From assembly GCF_012849555.1 (NCBI RefSeq), contig NZ_CP051685.1:4774001-4838000 (forward strand): a DNA stretch of 64,000 nt. Reading direction: 5' to 3'. The DNA is from Massilia forsythiae (GTDB taxonomy: Bacteria > Pseudomonadota > Gammaproteobacteria > Burkholderiales > Burkholderiaceae_D). This document shows positions 36,459 to 44,992 of the stretch, piece after piece (positions within the stretch are counted from its first letter, which is position 1; every line of letters starts with the position of its first letter). Both the position numbers and the translations under genes were made by a program. Below the pieces are notes generated by a model. That model worked only from the letters and a program-made list of their open reading frames with translations, had not been told where the DNA came from and made no database searches.

Positions 36459-37505
36459 TTAAGTACGCGGTGCCGCCGTCGAGCCCCGGACGACCAGTTC
36501 CGGCGCGAACAGCCCGGCTTCGTCGGTCGTGGCCGTGGCCGACGACGGCGCCAGGATGCGCTGCACGGCGGCGTCGGCCATGGCCTGGATCGGCTGGCGC
36601 ACCGTGGTCAGCGGCGGATCGTGGGCGACCGCGAAAAAGATGTCGTCGATGCCGATCAGCGACACGTCGCGCGGCACCTGCCTGCCCAGCTGCCGCAGGC
36701 CGACACCGATCCCGATCGCCATCATGTCGTTGATGCCGATCGCCGCCGTCGGCCGGCTCGCGGCCGCCAGCAGGCGCGCCGCCGCGCTGCGGCCCAGCTC
36801 GAACAGCTGGGTATCGCCGTGCGGGTCGCGCGGCGCTTCGCTCGCGTCGACGATGATCAGTTCGCCGGTGAGCCCCGCGCGCGCGACGCCCTGCTGGAAG
36901 CCCTTGAGGCGATCCTGGCGGTTCAGCGTGTACGGTGGCGGCGTCACCAGCGCGATCGAGTGGTGGCCCAGGGCGGCCAGGTGGTCGACCGCCAGCGCGG
37001 TGGCGCTGACGTTGTCCACCGAGACCGTAGCGATGCGGTCGTGGCTTTCCGAGGAACGCCGGATATCGAAGGCCACGACCGGGCAGCGCGCGGCGATCGT
37101 CGCCAGGTGGTCGGTGTCATTCAGCGCGGATCCGGTGACGATGCCTTTCGCGCCGTAGGCCAGCAGGTCGGCGGTGACGGCGCGCTCGCGGTCCGGATCG
37201 CGGAAGGTGCTGAACGTCATCACCTGGCAGCCGTCGCGCGCGGCCGCCGTCTCCACCGCGCAGGCTAGCGCCCCGAAGAACTGGTTCGCCAACGAGGGCA
37301 CCAGCAGGCCGACCATCGCCGCCACGCCGGTCTTGAGCTGGCGCGCCGCGCTGTTCGGGCGGTAGCCCAGCTGCTCGATGGCTTGCTGGATCTTCAGGCG
37401 GGTCCCGGGACGCATCTGTTCCATCCGGTTGTTCAGGAAGTTCGAGATGCTCGTGGTCGAGACGCCGGCCAGCCTGGCCACGTCCTGGATTCTGGGTTCG
37501 TTCAT
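36459..37505 (-). CDS. LacI-family transcriptional regulator (transposon copy 2)
   Basis: The 348-residue regulator has the helix-turn-helix IQDVARLAGVSTTSISNFLN and a ligand-binding domain nearly parallel to the regulator at 22979 (shared KTGVAAMVGLLVPSLANQFF and GIDDIFFA). The recognition helix differs slightly: STTSISNFLN here, SPSSISNYLN in copy 1. Both probably read the same ACTGTAWCGTTACAGT-type sites, perhaps with different ligands. It lies inside the main minus-strand operon, between the broken receptor and the SDR gene. Confidence 0.92.
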   Translation of the reverse strand: MNEPRIQDVARLAGVSTTSISNFLNNRMEQMRPGTRLKIQQAIEQLGYRPNSAARQLKTGVAAMVGLLVPSLANQFFGALACAVETAAARDGCQVMTFSTFRDPDRERAVTADLLAYGAKGIVTGSALNDTDHLATIAARCPVVAFDIRRSSESHDRIATVSVDNVSATALAVDHLAALGHHSIALVTPPPYTLNRQDRLKGFQQGVARAGLTGELIIVDASEAPRDPHGDTQLFELGRSAAARLLAAASRPTAAIGINDMMAIGIGVGLRQLGRQVPRDVSLIGIDDIFFAVAHDPPLTTVRQPIQAMADAAVQRILAPSSATATTDEAGLFAPELVVRGSTAAPRT

Positions 37506-37521
37506 GGTGTCGTCCGTTCGT

Positions 37522-39977
37522 TCAGAACGTCATGTCCAGCCGGATCGAGGTGTAACGGAACGCGTCGCGCGCCGGCTGCCAGCCATACGATTTGATGTCG
37601 GGTCCGCTGGTCCGCTTGAAGTTCAGGAACGAGCCGACGTTGCCGACCGCGTAGTGCTTGTCGAGCACGTTGCGCACGCCCACCGACAGCTTGTAGCGTC
37701 CCGTGGCGTCGGCGACGTGGGCGCCGAGGTCGAGGATGCCGTAGCCCGGGCGGTCGAGGCTCGGGTCCTGGCTGATCGCGCCGCGCACGGCCGACTGGGT
37801 GCGCCACTGCGCGTTGACGGCGACCGGATACGGCAGCCAGGCCGCCCGCGGCAGCGTGTATTCGGCGCCCATCGACAGCTTCCACTTGGGCGAATTCGGC
37901 ATCGCGCCGCCGCTGGCGTCGCGTAGGAAGGCGCCGGGCACCAGGCGGTTCGGAATCGTGCAATCGGTCGCGCCGCTGTAGCAGGTGCCCTGGTCCCAGG
38001 ACCGGATCGTGGCGCGCGTGAAGGCCAGGTTGGCGTTCAGCAGCAGGGCGCGCGTCGCCAGCACGGTGGCGTCGGCTTCGAAGCCGCGCGTCTGGATCGC
38101 CGGGATGCTGTACAGGACGCTGGCCAGGCTGCCGTCCGAGAAGCGCTCGGTGGCCGAGGTCTGGTAGTCGCGGAAGCGGGTCTGGAAAAAGGCTGCGTTG
38201 AAGGTGGCGCGGTTGTTCCACAGATTGGCCTTCAGGCCGGCTTCCAGGCTGAACGCTTTCTCGGCCGCCAGCGGCAGGTGGGCGAACACGTTCGGGTTGT
38301 TGGCGCCGCTGGTCATGTCGTAGGCGACGCCCTTGTTGCCGGTCGAGGCGGTGCCATAGGCCATCACGTCGCGGGTGACGTGGAAGCTGTAGCCCAGCTT
38401 GCCCGTCATCGCCGTCGCCTCGTGCTGGGGGCGACGTAGTAGTACTCGCCGGTGTGCACGTTGTTCGGCGCGGACGACGACAGGCTGTCGATCGTATGGA
38501 AGGAATAGTTGTTGGTCTCGCGGTTCAGGCGCAGGCCCGCGCTCAGGCTGTGCCGCGGCGCAAAGTCCCAGTTCGTGTTGGCGTAGATCGCATGGTTCAG
38601 GATGCCCGAATCGGTGAGGTAGTTGGTGAAATTCGTTTCCTTCACAAACGGGTTGCCGCGGTAATAGGTCCGATACATGGTATTGCGCGACAGCCACACG
38701 CCGACCAGGTAGCGGAACGCACTGCCGTCCGGCGAGGTCAGGCGGAATTCCTGGGTCGATGTCTTGCTGGCCGTGGTGCCGTTGATCATGGGCGGATCGG
38801 CGATGCCGGACGGTTTGCCGCTCGCGTTCACCTGGTAGTACGTCGAGATCAGGTCGATGTTGTCGTTGTCGCGGAAGTCATTCGACAGGTTGTTGTCGAC
38901 CGAGGTGATCGAGGTCAGCGTATGCCCGGCCAGTGGCGAGGCGTCCGGAAACGCGTAGTTGGCGCGCACGCCGATGCCGCGGTCGGTCGACTCCAGCCCG
39001 GTCGGCGAATCGTTGCGGATCTCCCGGTTCAAGGGGCCGATGTGGATGTCGCGCAGGACGGCGGTATTCGACAGCGCCGTGTAGTTCTTGTTGTACAGGT
39101 AGCCGACGCCCGGATCGATCGCGATGATGGCGGCCGTGTTACCGGTCGACAGCGAGTGGTCGAAATGCGGCGCGATCAGCACGTCGAGGTCGGGCGTCAC
39201 CCGCCACTGCAGCTTGGCCAGGACGCTCTTACCGCCCGAGCCGTTCTGCATCGTGTCGTTCGTCAGGTTGTGCAGCATGCCCGGGAAATCCGTCTTGCTG
39301 ACGTACAGGCGCAGCCCGACGTCCTCGCTCAGGCGCCCGCTCAGGGCGGCGGAGGCACGGTATTCGTGGTCGCTGGTACGGTACAGGCTCACGCGGGTCT
39401 GCATCGGGCCCGATCCGATCGGCTTGGTCGTCATCAGCACGGCGCCGGCGATCGAGCTCTTGCCGAACAGCGTACTTTGCGGTCCCTTCAGCACTTCCAC
39501 GCGCACCACGTCGGTCGCATCCTTGAATGCCTGCTGCGCCTGCGAATAAGGGATGTCGTCGACCAGGATCGCGACGTCGCCCTCGATGCCCAGATTGTTG
39601 GAGGTGGTGCCGATGCCGCGCATGTTGATGCTGTTGGTGCCGACCTGGGTGCCGACCGAGATCGACAGAGCGGGCGACAGATTGACGATGTCGACTAGTT
39701 CGCGCACGTTGTTGCGCTGCAGGGTTTCCTCGCCGAGCACCGAGATAGATGCGGGCACGTCCTCGAGCTTTTCGACCCGGCGGTTGGCGGTGACGACCAC
39801 TTGCTCGAGCTTGGGTTGTGCGGCGGATGCTGCTTGCCGATCGGCCGGCTGCGAGGCCTCGTCCTTGCCCGCTTGTTGCGCCTGTACAGGGCTCCAGGCC
39901 AGCAGCGCCAGCGTGGTCGCGGTGGCGATCGGCAAACGCGCGCAGCGCACCGGCCGGAATGCGGTATGGCTCAACAT
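37522..39977 (-). pseudogene. TonB-dependent receptor broken by a frameshift
   Basis: The first 520 or so residues (signal peptide, plug with QVVVTANRRVEKLEDVPASI, MRGIGTTSNNLG, half of the barrel) are in one frame and end at a stop after YYYVAPSTRRRR. The remaining barrel (EATAMTGKLGYSFHV onward to YTSIRLDMTF) is in another frame. Adding one C to the run of five C on the minus strand (plus-strand 38427-38431) joins them as VAPQHEATAMTGKLGY, the normal receptor sequence. So a single-base loss in a homopolymer separates the halves. It is either a real pseudogene, a phase-variable gene or a sequencing error. It is the promoter-proximal gene of the main cargo operon and resembles TonB receptors for large nutrients. 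Confidence 0.88.
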
Positions 39978-40017
39978 GTTGTCTCCTTCGTTATTGTAGT
40001 TTCGACCGAAACATTTA

Positions 40018-40114
40018 TCTGTATCGTTACAGTAGAAGGGTAAAAAATTCCGGCGTCGGGATGAAGGAAACGTCCCAAAGGATTTACTGTATCGTTATAC
40101 TGTAGCGATGCAGT
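40018..40114 (-). promoter_or_regulatory. Operator cluster before the main cargo operon
   Basis: Three motif copies lie upstream of the receptor start: TCTGTATCGTTACAGT (40018-40033), ACTGTATCGTTATACT (40086-40101) and ACTGTAGCGATGCAGT (40099-40114), the last two overlapping. They match the palindrome at 26965 with few changes. The spacing of about 70 bases between outer sites would allow looping by a tetramer. They probably control the nine-gene minus-strand run that ends at 27009. Confidence 0.68.
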
Positions 40115-40218
40115 GGAGGATATACGAACGGTTCGGCAAGTCAACTGCTTTTTTGTCGCGACGGTCCGGGTGCCTCCGGTCGGGCACCCGCGGTCCGTAT
40201 CCAAGCAGGAGACGGCGC

Positions 40219-40606
40219 TCAGAAGATGAGCCGCGCTTCGATGGAATCGTCGAGCGTCTTGCCGACGACGGCGCCGACCGCCGCCTTGGCCGCCGCCACC
40301 GCGTCGCCGTGTTTGTTGTCTCAATAGTATCCCGACACGGGCGCGACCTGGACGACGGTGATGCGCGGATCGTTCTCTCCTTCGGTAAACCACGTCCGCG
40401 GCAGCGGATTCCACAAGTCCTTGATGCGGCTGGCATCGCGCGAGATGCTGGCGCGGTCGTCCATGCGGACAAATCCGGAATGCTTGTCGGTCTGGAAGGT
40501 CAGGGCCACGTTCCGGTCGGCGTCGATCTCGGCGTTCTTGTGGCTGTCGTCGGCGCTGAGGAACCACAGGTTGCCGGCGTCGTCCACCTGCCAAGTTGCA
40601 GTACAC
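40219..40606 (-). pseudogene. Remnant of a pyridoxamine-phosphate-oxidase-like stress protein gene
   Basis: The minus-strand frame reads ATWQVDDAGNLWFLSADDSH, then KNAEIDADRNVALTF, and ends at VSGYY followed by TGA. After that stop the same frame continues as DNKHGDAVAAAKAAVGAVVG and KTLDDSIEARLIF with its own stop at 40219. Family members (general stress protein 26 type, flavin-binding split barrel) normally have Trp at this position, so TGG has probably become TGA. The N-terminal third is missing where the res/tnpR region begins. It is a decayed bystander at the cargo/transposition-module junction. Confidence 0.75.
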
Positions 40607-40727
40607 CCTAATTAGGCGTTAGGAAATCTCGGCAAAGCGCGTCAGGATAGGGTCGCGGAAGCGATTTATTGACACCTGACTGGAAGGCTCATAGATTTCA
40701 GCCTGACATTGACAACAGGGAGGTCCC
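40607..40727 (+). other. Probable res site of the transposon
   Basis: The non-coding 121 bases before tnpR contain several imperfect inverted short motifs (CGTCAGG, TTGACACCTGAC, CAGCCTGACATTGACAACAGG reading across 40700-40720) as expected for the resolvase binding sites. In Tn21-type elements res lies in this position. Exact subsites cannot be assigned by eye. Confidence 0.5.
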
Positions 40728-41285
40728 TTGAAAGGCCAACGAATCGGTTACGTCAGGGTCAGCAGTTTCGAGCAGAACCCGGACCGGCAGCTCGAGCACG
40801 TACAGGTGGACAGGGTGTTTACCGACAAGGCATCGGGCAAAGACACGCAGCGGCCGCAGCTGGAAGCGCTGCTGGGCTTCGTGCGCGAGGGCGACACCGT
40901 GGTCGTGCACAGCATGGACCGTTTGGCCCGCAACCTGGACGACCTACGACGCCTTGTGCAGAGCCTGACCAGGCGCGGCGTGCGGATCGAGTTCGCCAAA
41001 GAGTGTTTGGCCTTTACCGGTGAGAACTCGCCAATGGCAAACCTGATGCTGTCGGTGATGGGCGCTTTTGCCGAGTTTGAGCGCGCACTTATCCGTGAAC
41101 GGCAGCGCGAGGGGATCGCGCTGGCCAAGCAGCGCGGGGCCTACCGCGGCCGCAAAAAAGCGCTCGCGCCCGAGCGCGTGACCGAGCTACGCACTCGGGT
41201 CGCCGACGGCAAGCCGAAGGCAACCGTAGCGCGCGACCTCGGCATCAGTCGGGAGACTCTTTACCAATACCTGAAAACAGAATAA
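40728..41285 (+). CDS. tnpR: Transposon resolvase TnpR (serine recombinase)
   Basis: The 185-residue protein resolves cointegrates formed by replicative transposition at res. The N-terminal catalytic domain starts MKGQRIGYVRVSSFEQNPDR with the active Ser at position 12, continues with DTVVVHSMDRLARNLDDLRR and NLMLSVMGAFAEFERALIRE, and ends in a helix-turn-helix (TVARDLGISRETLYQYL). The sequence and length are very close to TnpR of the Tn21 subgroup. TTG is the likely start, preceded by GGGAGG. The gene lies four bases upstream of tnpA. Confidence 0.96.
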   Translation: MKGQRIGYVRVSSFEQNPDRQLEHVQVDRVFTDKASGKDTQRPQLEALLGFVREGDTVVVHSMDRLARNLDDLRRLVQSLTRRGVRIEFAKECLAFTGENSPMANLMLSVMGAFAEFERALIRERQREGIALAKQRGAYRGRKKALAPERVTELRTRVADGKPKATVARDLGISRETLYQYLKTE

Positions 41286-41289
41286 CCGC

Positions 41290-44256
41290 ATGCCACGTCG
41301 TTCGATCCTATCCGCCACCGAGCTTGACAACCTCCTGACCTTACCCACTGCCAAAGACGACCTGATCCGATACTACGAATTCAGCGAATCCGACCTGTCT
41401 GTTATCCGGCAGCGGCGCGGCCCTGCCAATCGCCTCGGCTTCGCGGTACAACTCTGCTATCTGCGCTTCCCTGGCGTCATCCTCGGTGCCGACCAGGCAC
41501 CGTTCCCGGCCCTGCTCAAATTCGTTGCCGAACAGTTGAATGTGCCGGCCGAGTGCTGGGCGGAGTACGGCCAGCGCGACCAGACGCGGCGCGAGCACCT
41601 TGTCGAACTGCAGAGCGTTTTCGGCTACCAGCTCTTTACGATGGGCCACTATCGGCGGTCCGTGCACACCTTGACCGAGATCGCCAAGCAGACCGACAAA
41701 GGCGTCGTGCTGGCCAGCACCCTCATCGAGAATCTGCGGCAACAATCGGTGATCCAGCCCGCGCTAGGTGCGATCGAGCGAATCTGTGCGGAAGCGATCA
41801 CGCGGGCTAACCGGCACATCTACGCCACGTTGTGTAAGCCGCTATCGTCTCTGCACCGCCGACGGCTGGGTGACCTGCTCAATCGACGGGACAACGGCAG
41901 GACAACGTGGCTGGCTTGGCTGCGCCAGTCGCCGGCCAAGCCGAATTCACGCCACATGCTAGAACACATCGAGCGCCTGAAGGTCTGGCAGGCGATTGGT
42001 CTACCTGAGGGGATCGATCTGCTGGTTCACCAAAACCGTCTACTCAAGATCGCCCGGGAGGGTGGTCAGATGACGCCGGCCGACCTGGCGAAGTTCGAAC
42101 CTCAACGGCGTTACGCCACGCTGGCCGCATTGGCGATCGACGGCGCGGCAACCGTGATTGATGAAATCATCGACCTACACGACCGCATCCTCGGCAAACT
42201 GTTCAACGCGGCCAGGAACAAGCATCAGCAGCAGTTCCAGGCGTCCGGCAAGGCTATCAACGACAAGCTGAAACTGTACGGCCGCATCGGTCAGGCCCTA
42301 TTGGAAGCCAAGCAATCGGGTGCAGACCCGTTCGCGGCCATCGAAGGGGTGATGTCCTGGAATGCGTTCGCCGAAAGCGTCACCGAGGCGCAAAAGCTCG
42401 CCCAGCCTGGCGATTTCGATTTCCTGCACCGGGTTGGCGAGAGTTACGCGACCTTGCGCCGATACGCGCCCGCGTTCCTCGATGTGCTCAAGCTGCGCGC
42501 GGCGCCGGCTGCCCGTGATGTGCTTGATGCGATCGACGTGCTGCGAACCATGAACGCCGACAATGCCCGCAAGCTGCCGGCAGGGGCGCCGACTGACTTC
42601 ATCAAAAGACGGTGGGAAAAGCTGGTCATGACCGACGCAGGCCTCGACCGCCGCTACTACGAGCTGTGCGCGTTGTCGGAGCTGAAGAACGCGCTGCGCT
42701 CGGGAGACGTCTGGGTGCAGGGATCGCGCCAGTTCAAGGATTTCGAGGACTACCTGGTGCCGATCGACAGGTTCGCGGCGTTGAAGATCGCGGGCGATCT
42801 GCCGCTGTCGGTGGCCACGGACGGCGACCGCTACCTGCATGACCGGATCGGCTTGCTGGAACAGCAGCTGGCCGAGGTCAACCGGATGGCCTTGGCCAAT
42901 GACTTGCCGGATGCGGTGCTCACGGAATCGGGCTTGAAGATTACGCCGCTTGACGCGGTAGTGCCTGACGGCGCTCAGATCCTGGTAGACCAGACTGCAG
43001 CCATCCTCCCACACATCAAGATCACAGAGCTGCTATTGGAAGTGGACGAATGGACCGGGTTCACTCGACACTTCATGCATTTGAAGTCCGGTGACATGGC
43101 CAAGGACAAGAATTTGCTGCTCACGACGATCCTTGCCGACGCGATCAACCTGGGCCTGACCAAAATGGCCGAGTCGTGCCCTGGCACGACATACTCGAAG
43201 CTGGCGTGGCTGCAGGCCTGGCACATCCGCGACGACACCTATTCCGCTGCGCTGGCCGAGCTGGTCAATGCACAGTCCCGACATCCCTTCGCGAAACACT
43301 GGGGTGACGGCACCACGTCGTCCTCGGACGGCCAGCGCTTCAGGGCTGGCAACAAGGCCGAGAGCACTGGCCACATCAACCCGAAATACGGCAGTGAGCC
43401 AGGGCGGCTGTTCTATACCCACATTTCGGACCAGTACGCGCCGTTTCATACAAAGGTTGTCAACGTCGGCGTGCGCGACTCGACCTATGTGCTCGACGGC
43501 CTTCTGTACCACGAGTCCGATTTGCGGATCGAGGAACACTACACTGACACGGCCGGCTTTACTGATCACGTTTTTGCGTTGATGCACCTGCTCGGGTTCA
43601 GGTTCGCGCCGCGCATCCGCGACCTGGGCGATACTAAGCTCTACCTCTCGAGGAACGATGTTAGCTATGACGGACTCAAGTCGATGATCGGCGGGACGCT
43701 CAACATCAAGCACGTTCGCGCTCACTGGGATGAGATTCTGAGGCTGGCCACGTCGATCAAGCAGGGGATGATCACGGCGTCCTTGATGCTGAGGAAGCTA
43801 GGTAGTTATCCGCGCCAGAACGGCCTGGCTGTCGCGTTGCGCGAGCTGGGACGGATTGAGCGAACGCTGTTCATCCTCGACTGGCTGCAGAGCGTCGAGC
43901 TACGGCGCCGCGTGCACGCAGGGCTCAACAAGGGCGAAGCGCGCAACGCCTTGGCGCGTGCCGTGTTTTTCAATCGTCTTGGCGAGATCCGCGATCGGGG
44001 CTTCGAGCAGCAGCGTTACAGAGCAAGCGGCCTCAATCTGGTGACGGCCGCCATCGTACTCTGGAATACCGTCTACCTTGAGCGGGCCACGAATGCGCTG
44101 CGTGGCCATGGCCAGAGCGTCGATATCGGCCTGTTGCAGTACCTATCGCCGCTTGGCTGGGAACATATCAATCTGACAGGCGATTACGTGTGGCGTAGCA
44201 GTGCGAAGGTAGGTGCCGGCAAGTTCAGACCACTGAGACCGCGCCAAACGGCTTAG
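41290..44256 (+). CDS. tnpA: Tn3-family transposase TnpA (Tn21 subgroup)
   Basis: The 988-residue transposase is full length for the Tn21 subgroup. Family-typical stretches include RRGPANRLGFAVQLCYLRFP near the N-terminus, TTWLAWLRQSPAKPNSRHML, and YGSEPGRLFYTHISDQYAPF and HESDLRIEEHYTDTAGFTDH in the catalytic C-terminal half. The C-terminus (GAGKFRPLRPRQTA) is normal, and its stop codon lies inside the right inverted repeat. No frameshift or internal stop is seen, so the element may still be able to move. Confidence 0.97.
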   Translation: MPRRSILSATELDNLLTLPTAKDDLIRYYEFSESDLSVIRQRRGPANRLGFAVQLCYLRFPGVILGADQAPFPALLKFVAEQLNVPAECWAEYGQRDQTRREHLVELQSVFGYQLFTMGHYRRSVHTLTEIAKQTDKGVVLASTLIENLRQQSVIQPALGAIERICAEAITRANRHIYATLCKPLSSLHRRRLGDLLNRRDNGRTTWLAWLRQSPAKPNSRHMLEHIERLKVWQAIGLPEGIDLLVHQNRLLKIAREGGQMTPADLAKFEPQRRYATLAALAIDGAATVIDEIIDLHDRILGKLFNAARNKHQQQFQASGKAINDKLKLYGRIGQALLEAKQSGADPFAAIEGVMSWNAFAESVTEAQKLAQPGDFDFLHRVGESYATLRRYAPAFLDVLKLRAAPAARDVLDAIDVLRTMNADNARKLPAGAPTDFIKRRWEKLVMTDAGLDRRYYELCALSELKNALRSGDVWVQGSRQFKDFEDYLVPIDRFAALKIAGDLPLSVATDGDRYLHDRIGLLEQQLAEVNRMALANDLPDAVLTESGLKITPLDAVVPDGAQILVDQTAAILPHIKITELLLEVDEWTGFTRHFMHLKSGDMAKDKNLLLTTILADAINLGLTKMAESCPGTTYSKLAWLQAWHIRDDTYSAALAELVNAQSRHPFAKHWGDGTTSSSDGQRFRAGNKAESTGHINPKYGSEPGRLFYTHISDQYAPFHTKVVNVGVRDSTYVLDGLLYHESDLRIEEHYTDTAGFTDHVFALMHLLGFRFAPRIRDLGDTKLYLSRNDVSYDGLKSMIGGTLNIKHVRAHWDEILRLATSIKQGMITASLMLRKLGSYPRQNGLAVALRELGRIERTLFILDWLQSVELRRRVHAGLNKGEARNALARAVFFNRLGEIRDRGFEQQRYRASGLNLVTAAIVLWNTVYLERATNALRGHGQSVDIGLLQYLSPLGWEHINLTGDYVWRSSAKVGAGKFRPLRPRQTA

Positions 44257-44289
44257 CGTGCTTTATTTTCCGTTTTCTGAGGCGACCCC
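44252..44289 (-). repeat. Right 38-bp terminal inverted repeat of the transposon
   Basis: Exact reverse complement of 18772-18809. It contains the tnpA stop codon and is followed by TTCCT, the second target-site copy. Confidence 0.98.
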
Positions 44290-44294
44290 TTCCT
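44290..44294. repeat. Target-site duplication, right copy (TTCCT)
   Basis: Matches 18767-18771 and marks the insertion point in bluB. Confidence 0.97.
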
Positions 44295-44868
44295 GCCGAC
44301 GCCGATCGACCCCGCGCAGCTGGCACGCTTCGTGGCGGCCGCGCACAGCGCGCCCAGCGTCGGCCTGATGCAGCCATGGCGCTTCATCCGCATCGCCGAC
44401 CGCGCGCTGCGCCAGGCCATCCACGCCCACGTCGAGGAAGAGCGCGTGCAGACCGCGCACGCGCTCGGCCGGCGCGCCGACGACTTCATGCGCCTGAAGG
44501 TGGAGGGCATCCTCGATTGCGCCGAGGTGCTGGTGGTGGGCCTGATGGACAAGCGCGAACCCTACGTGTTCGGGCGCCGCACCATGCCGCAGATGGACCT
44601 GGCCTCGGCATCGTGCGCGATCCAGAACTTCTGGCTGGCGGCGCGCGCCGAGGGCATCGGGGCAGGGTGGGTGTCGCTGTTCGATCCGCAGCGCATCCGG
44701 GAACTGTGCGCGATGCCGGCGGACAGCGTGCCGATCGCGGTGTTGTGCGTCGGCCACGTGGAAGCGTTCTACGCGGCGCCGATGCTGGAGGAAGAGGGCT
44801 GGGACAAGCGCCAGCCGGTGGCGGGCGTGCTGTACGAGGATGCCTGGGCGGCGGCGCCGGGCGGCTGA
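44295..44868 (+). pseudogene. bluB: bluB 3' fragment, separated from its start by the transposon
   Basis: This holds codons 28 to 218 of bluB. It includes the conserved HSAPSVGLMQPWRFIRI, DKREPYVFGRRTMPQMDLAS, AIQNFWLAARAEGIGAGWVS and EEEGWDKRQPVAGVLYED, the nitroreductase-fold flavin sites of BluB. It has no start codon of its own near the break, so it should not be expressed as functional enzyme unless an internal start at 44332 or 44368 yields a truncated protein lacking the N-terminal helix. The strain would need another source of dimethylbenzimidazole or a different cobamide. Confidence 0.93.
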
Positions 44869-44992
44869 GCGCCGCGGACACGCGTAAAGATAGGTAAACG
44901 TGCTTGAAGGGGGCGTGCGCGCTGAATAGGATGGGCTCGTACATACGGCCGGCCCGGCCGGCTTCGCGACCAACCTACTCAAGGCACGACAC

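Larger units (their letters stand above)
18772..44289 (+). mobile_element. 25.5-kb Tn3-family (Tn21-subgroup) transposon carrying a polyuronide utilisation locus
   Basis: The element is bounded by identical 38-bp inverted repeats starting GGGGTCGCCTCAGAAAACGG and flanked by a TTCCT duplication. At the right end are res, tnpR (185 aa) and tnpA (988 aa); both proteins and the repeats resemble the Tn21 subgroup. The remaining ~22 kb is cargo: uptake receptors, polysaccharide lyases, esterases, a uronate transporter, DEH reductase, KDG kinase and two LacI regulators. No integron, mercury or antibiotic resistance gene is present. Decayed genes (a frameshifted receptor, a truncated oxidase-like gene, a tRNA-Ser fragment) lie within the cargo. 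The ends and transposition genes are certain; naming the substrate as alginate-type polyuronide is inference. Confidence 0.96.

Noticed and set aside
40321..40587. 88-codon minus-strand frame as an intact small gene
   Set aside because: Homologous sequence continues both before its start and after its stop, so it is the middle of a decayed gene and not a gene of its own.
18772..44289. Integron, mercury or antibiotic resistance genes expected in a Tn21-type element
   Set aside because: No intI, attC, mer or resistance gene was seen in the cargo; all larger frames are assigned to sugar metabolism, regulation or transposition.
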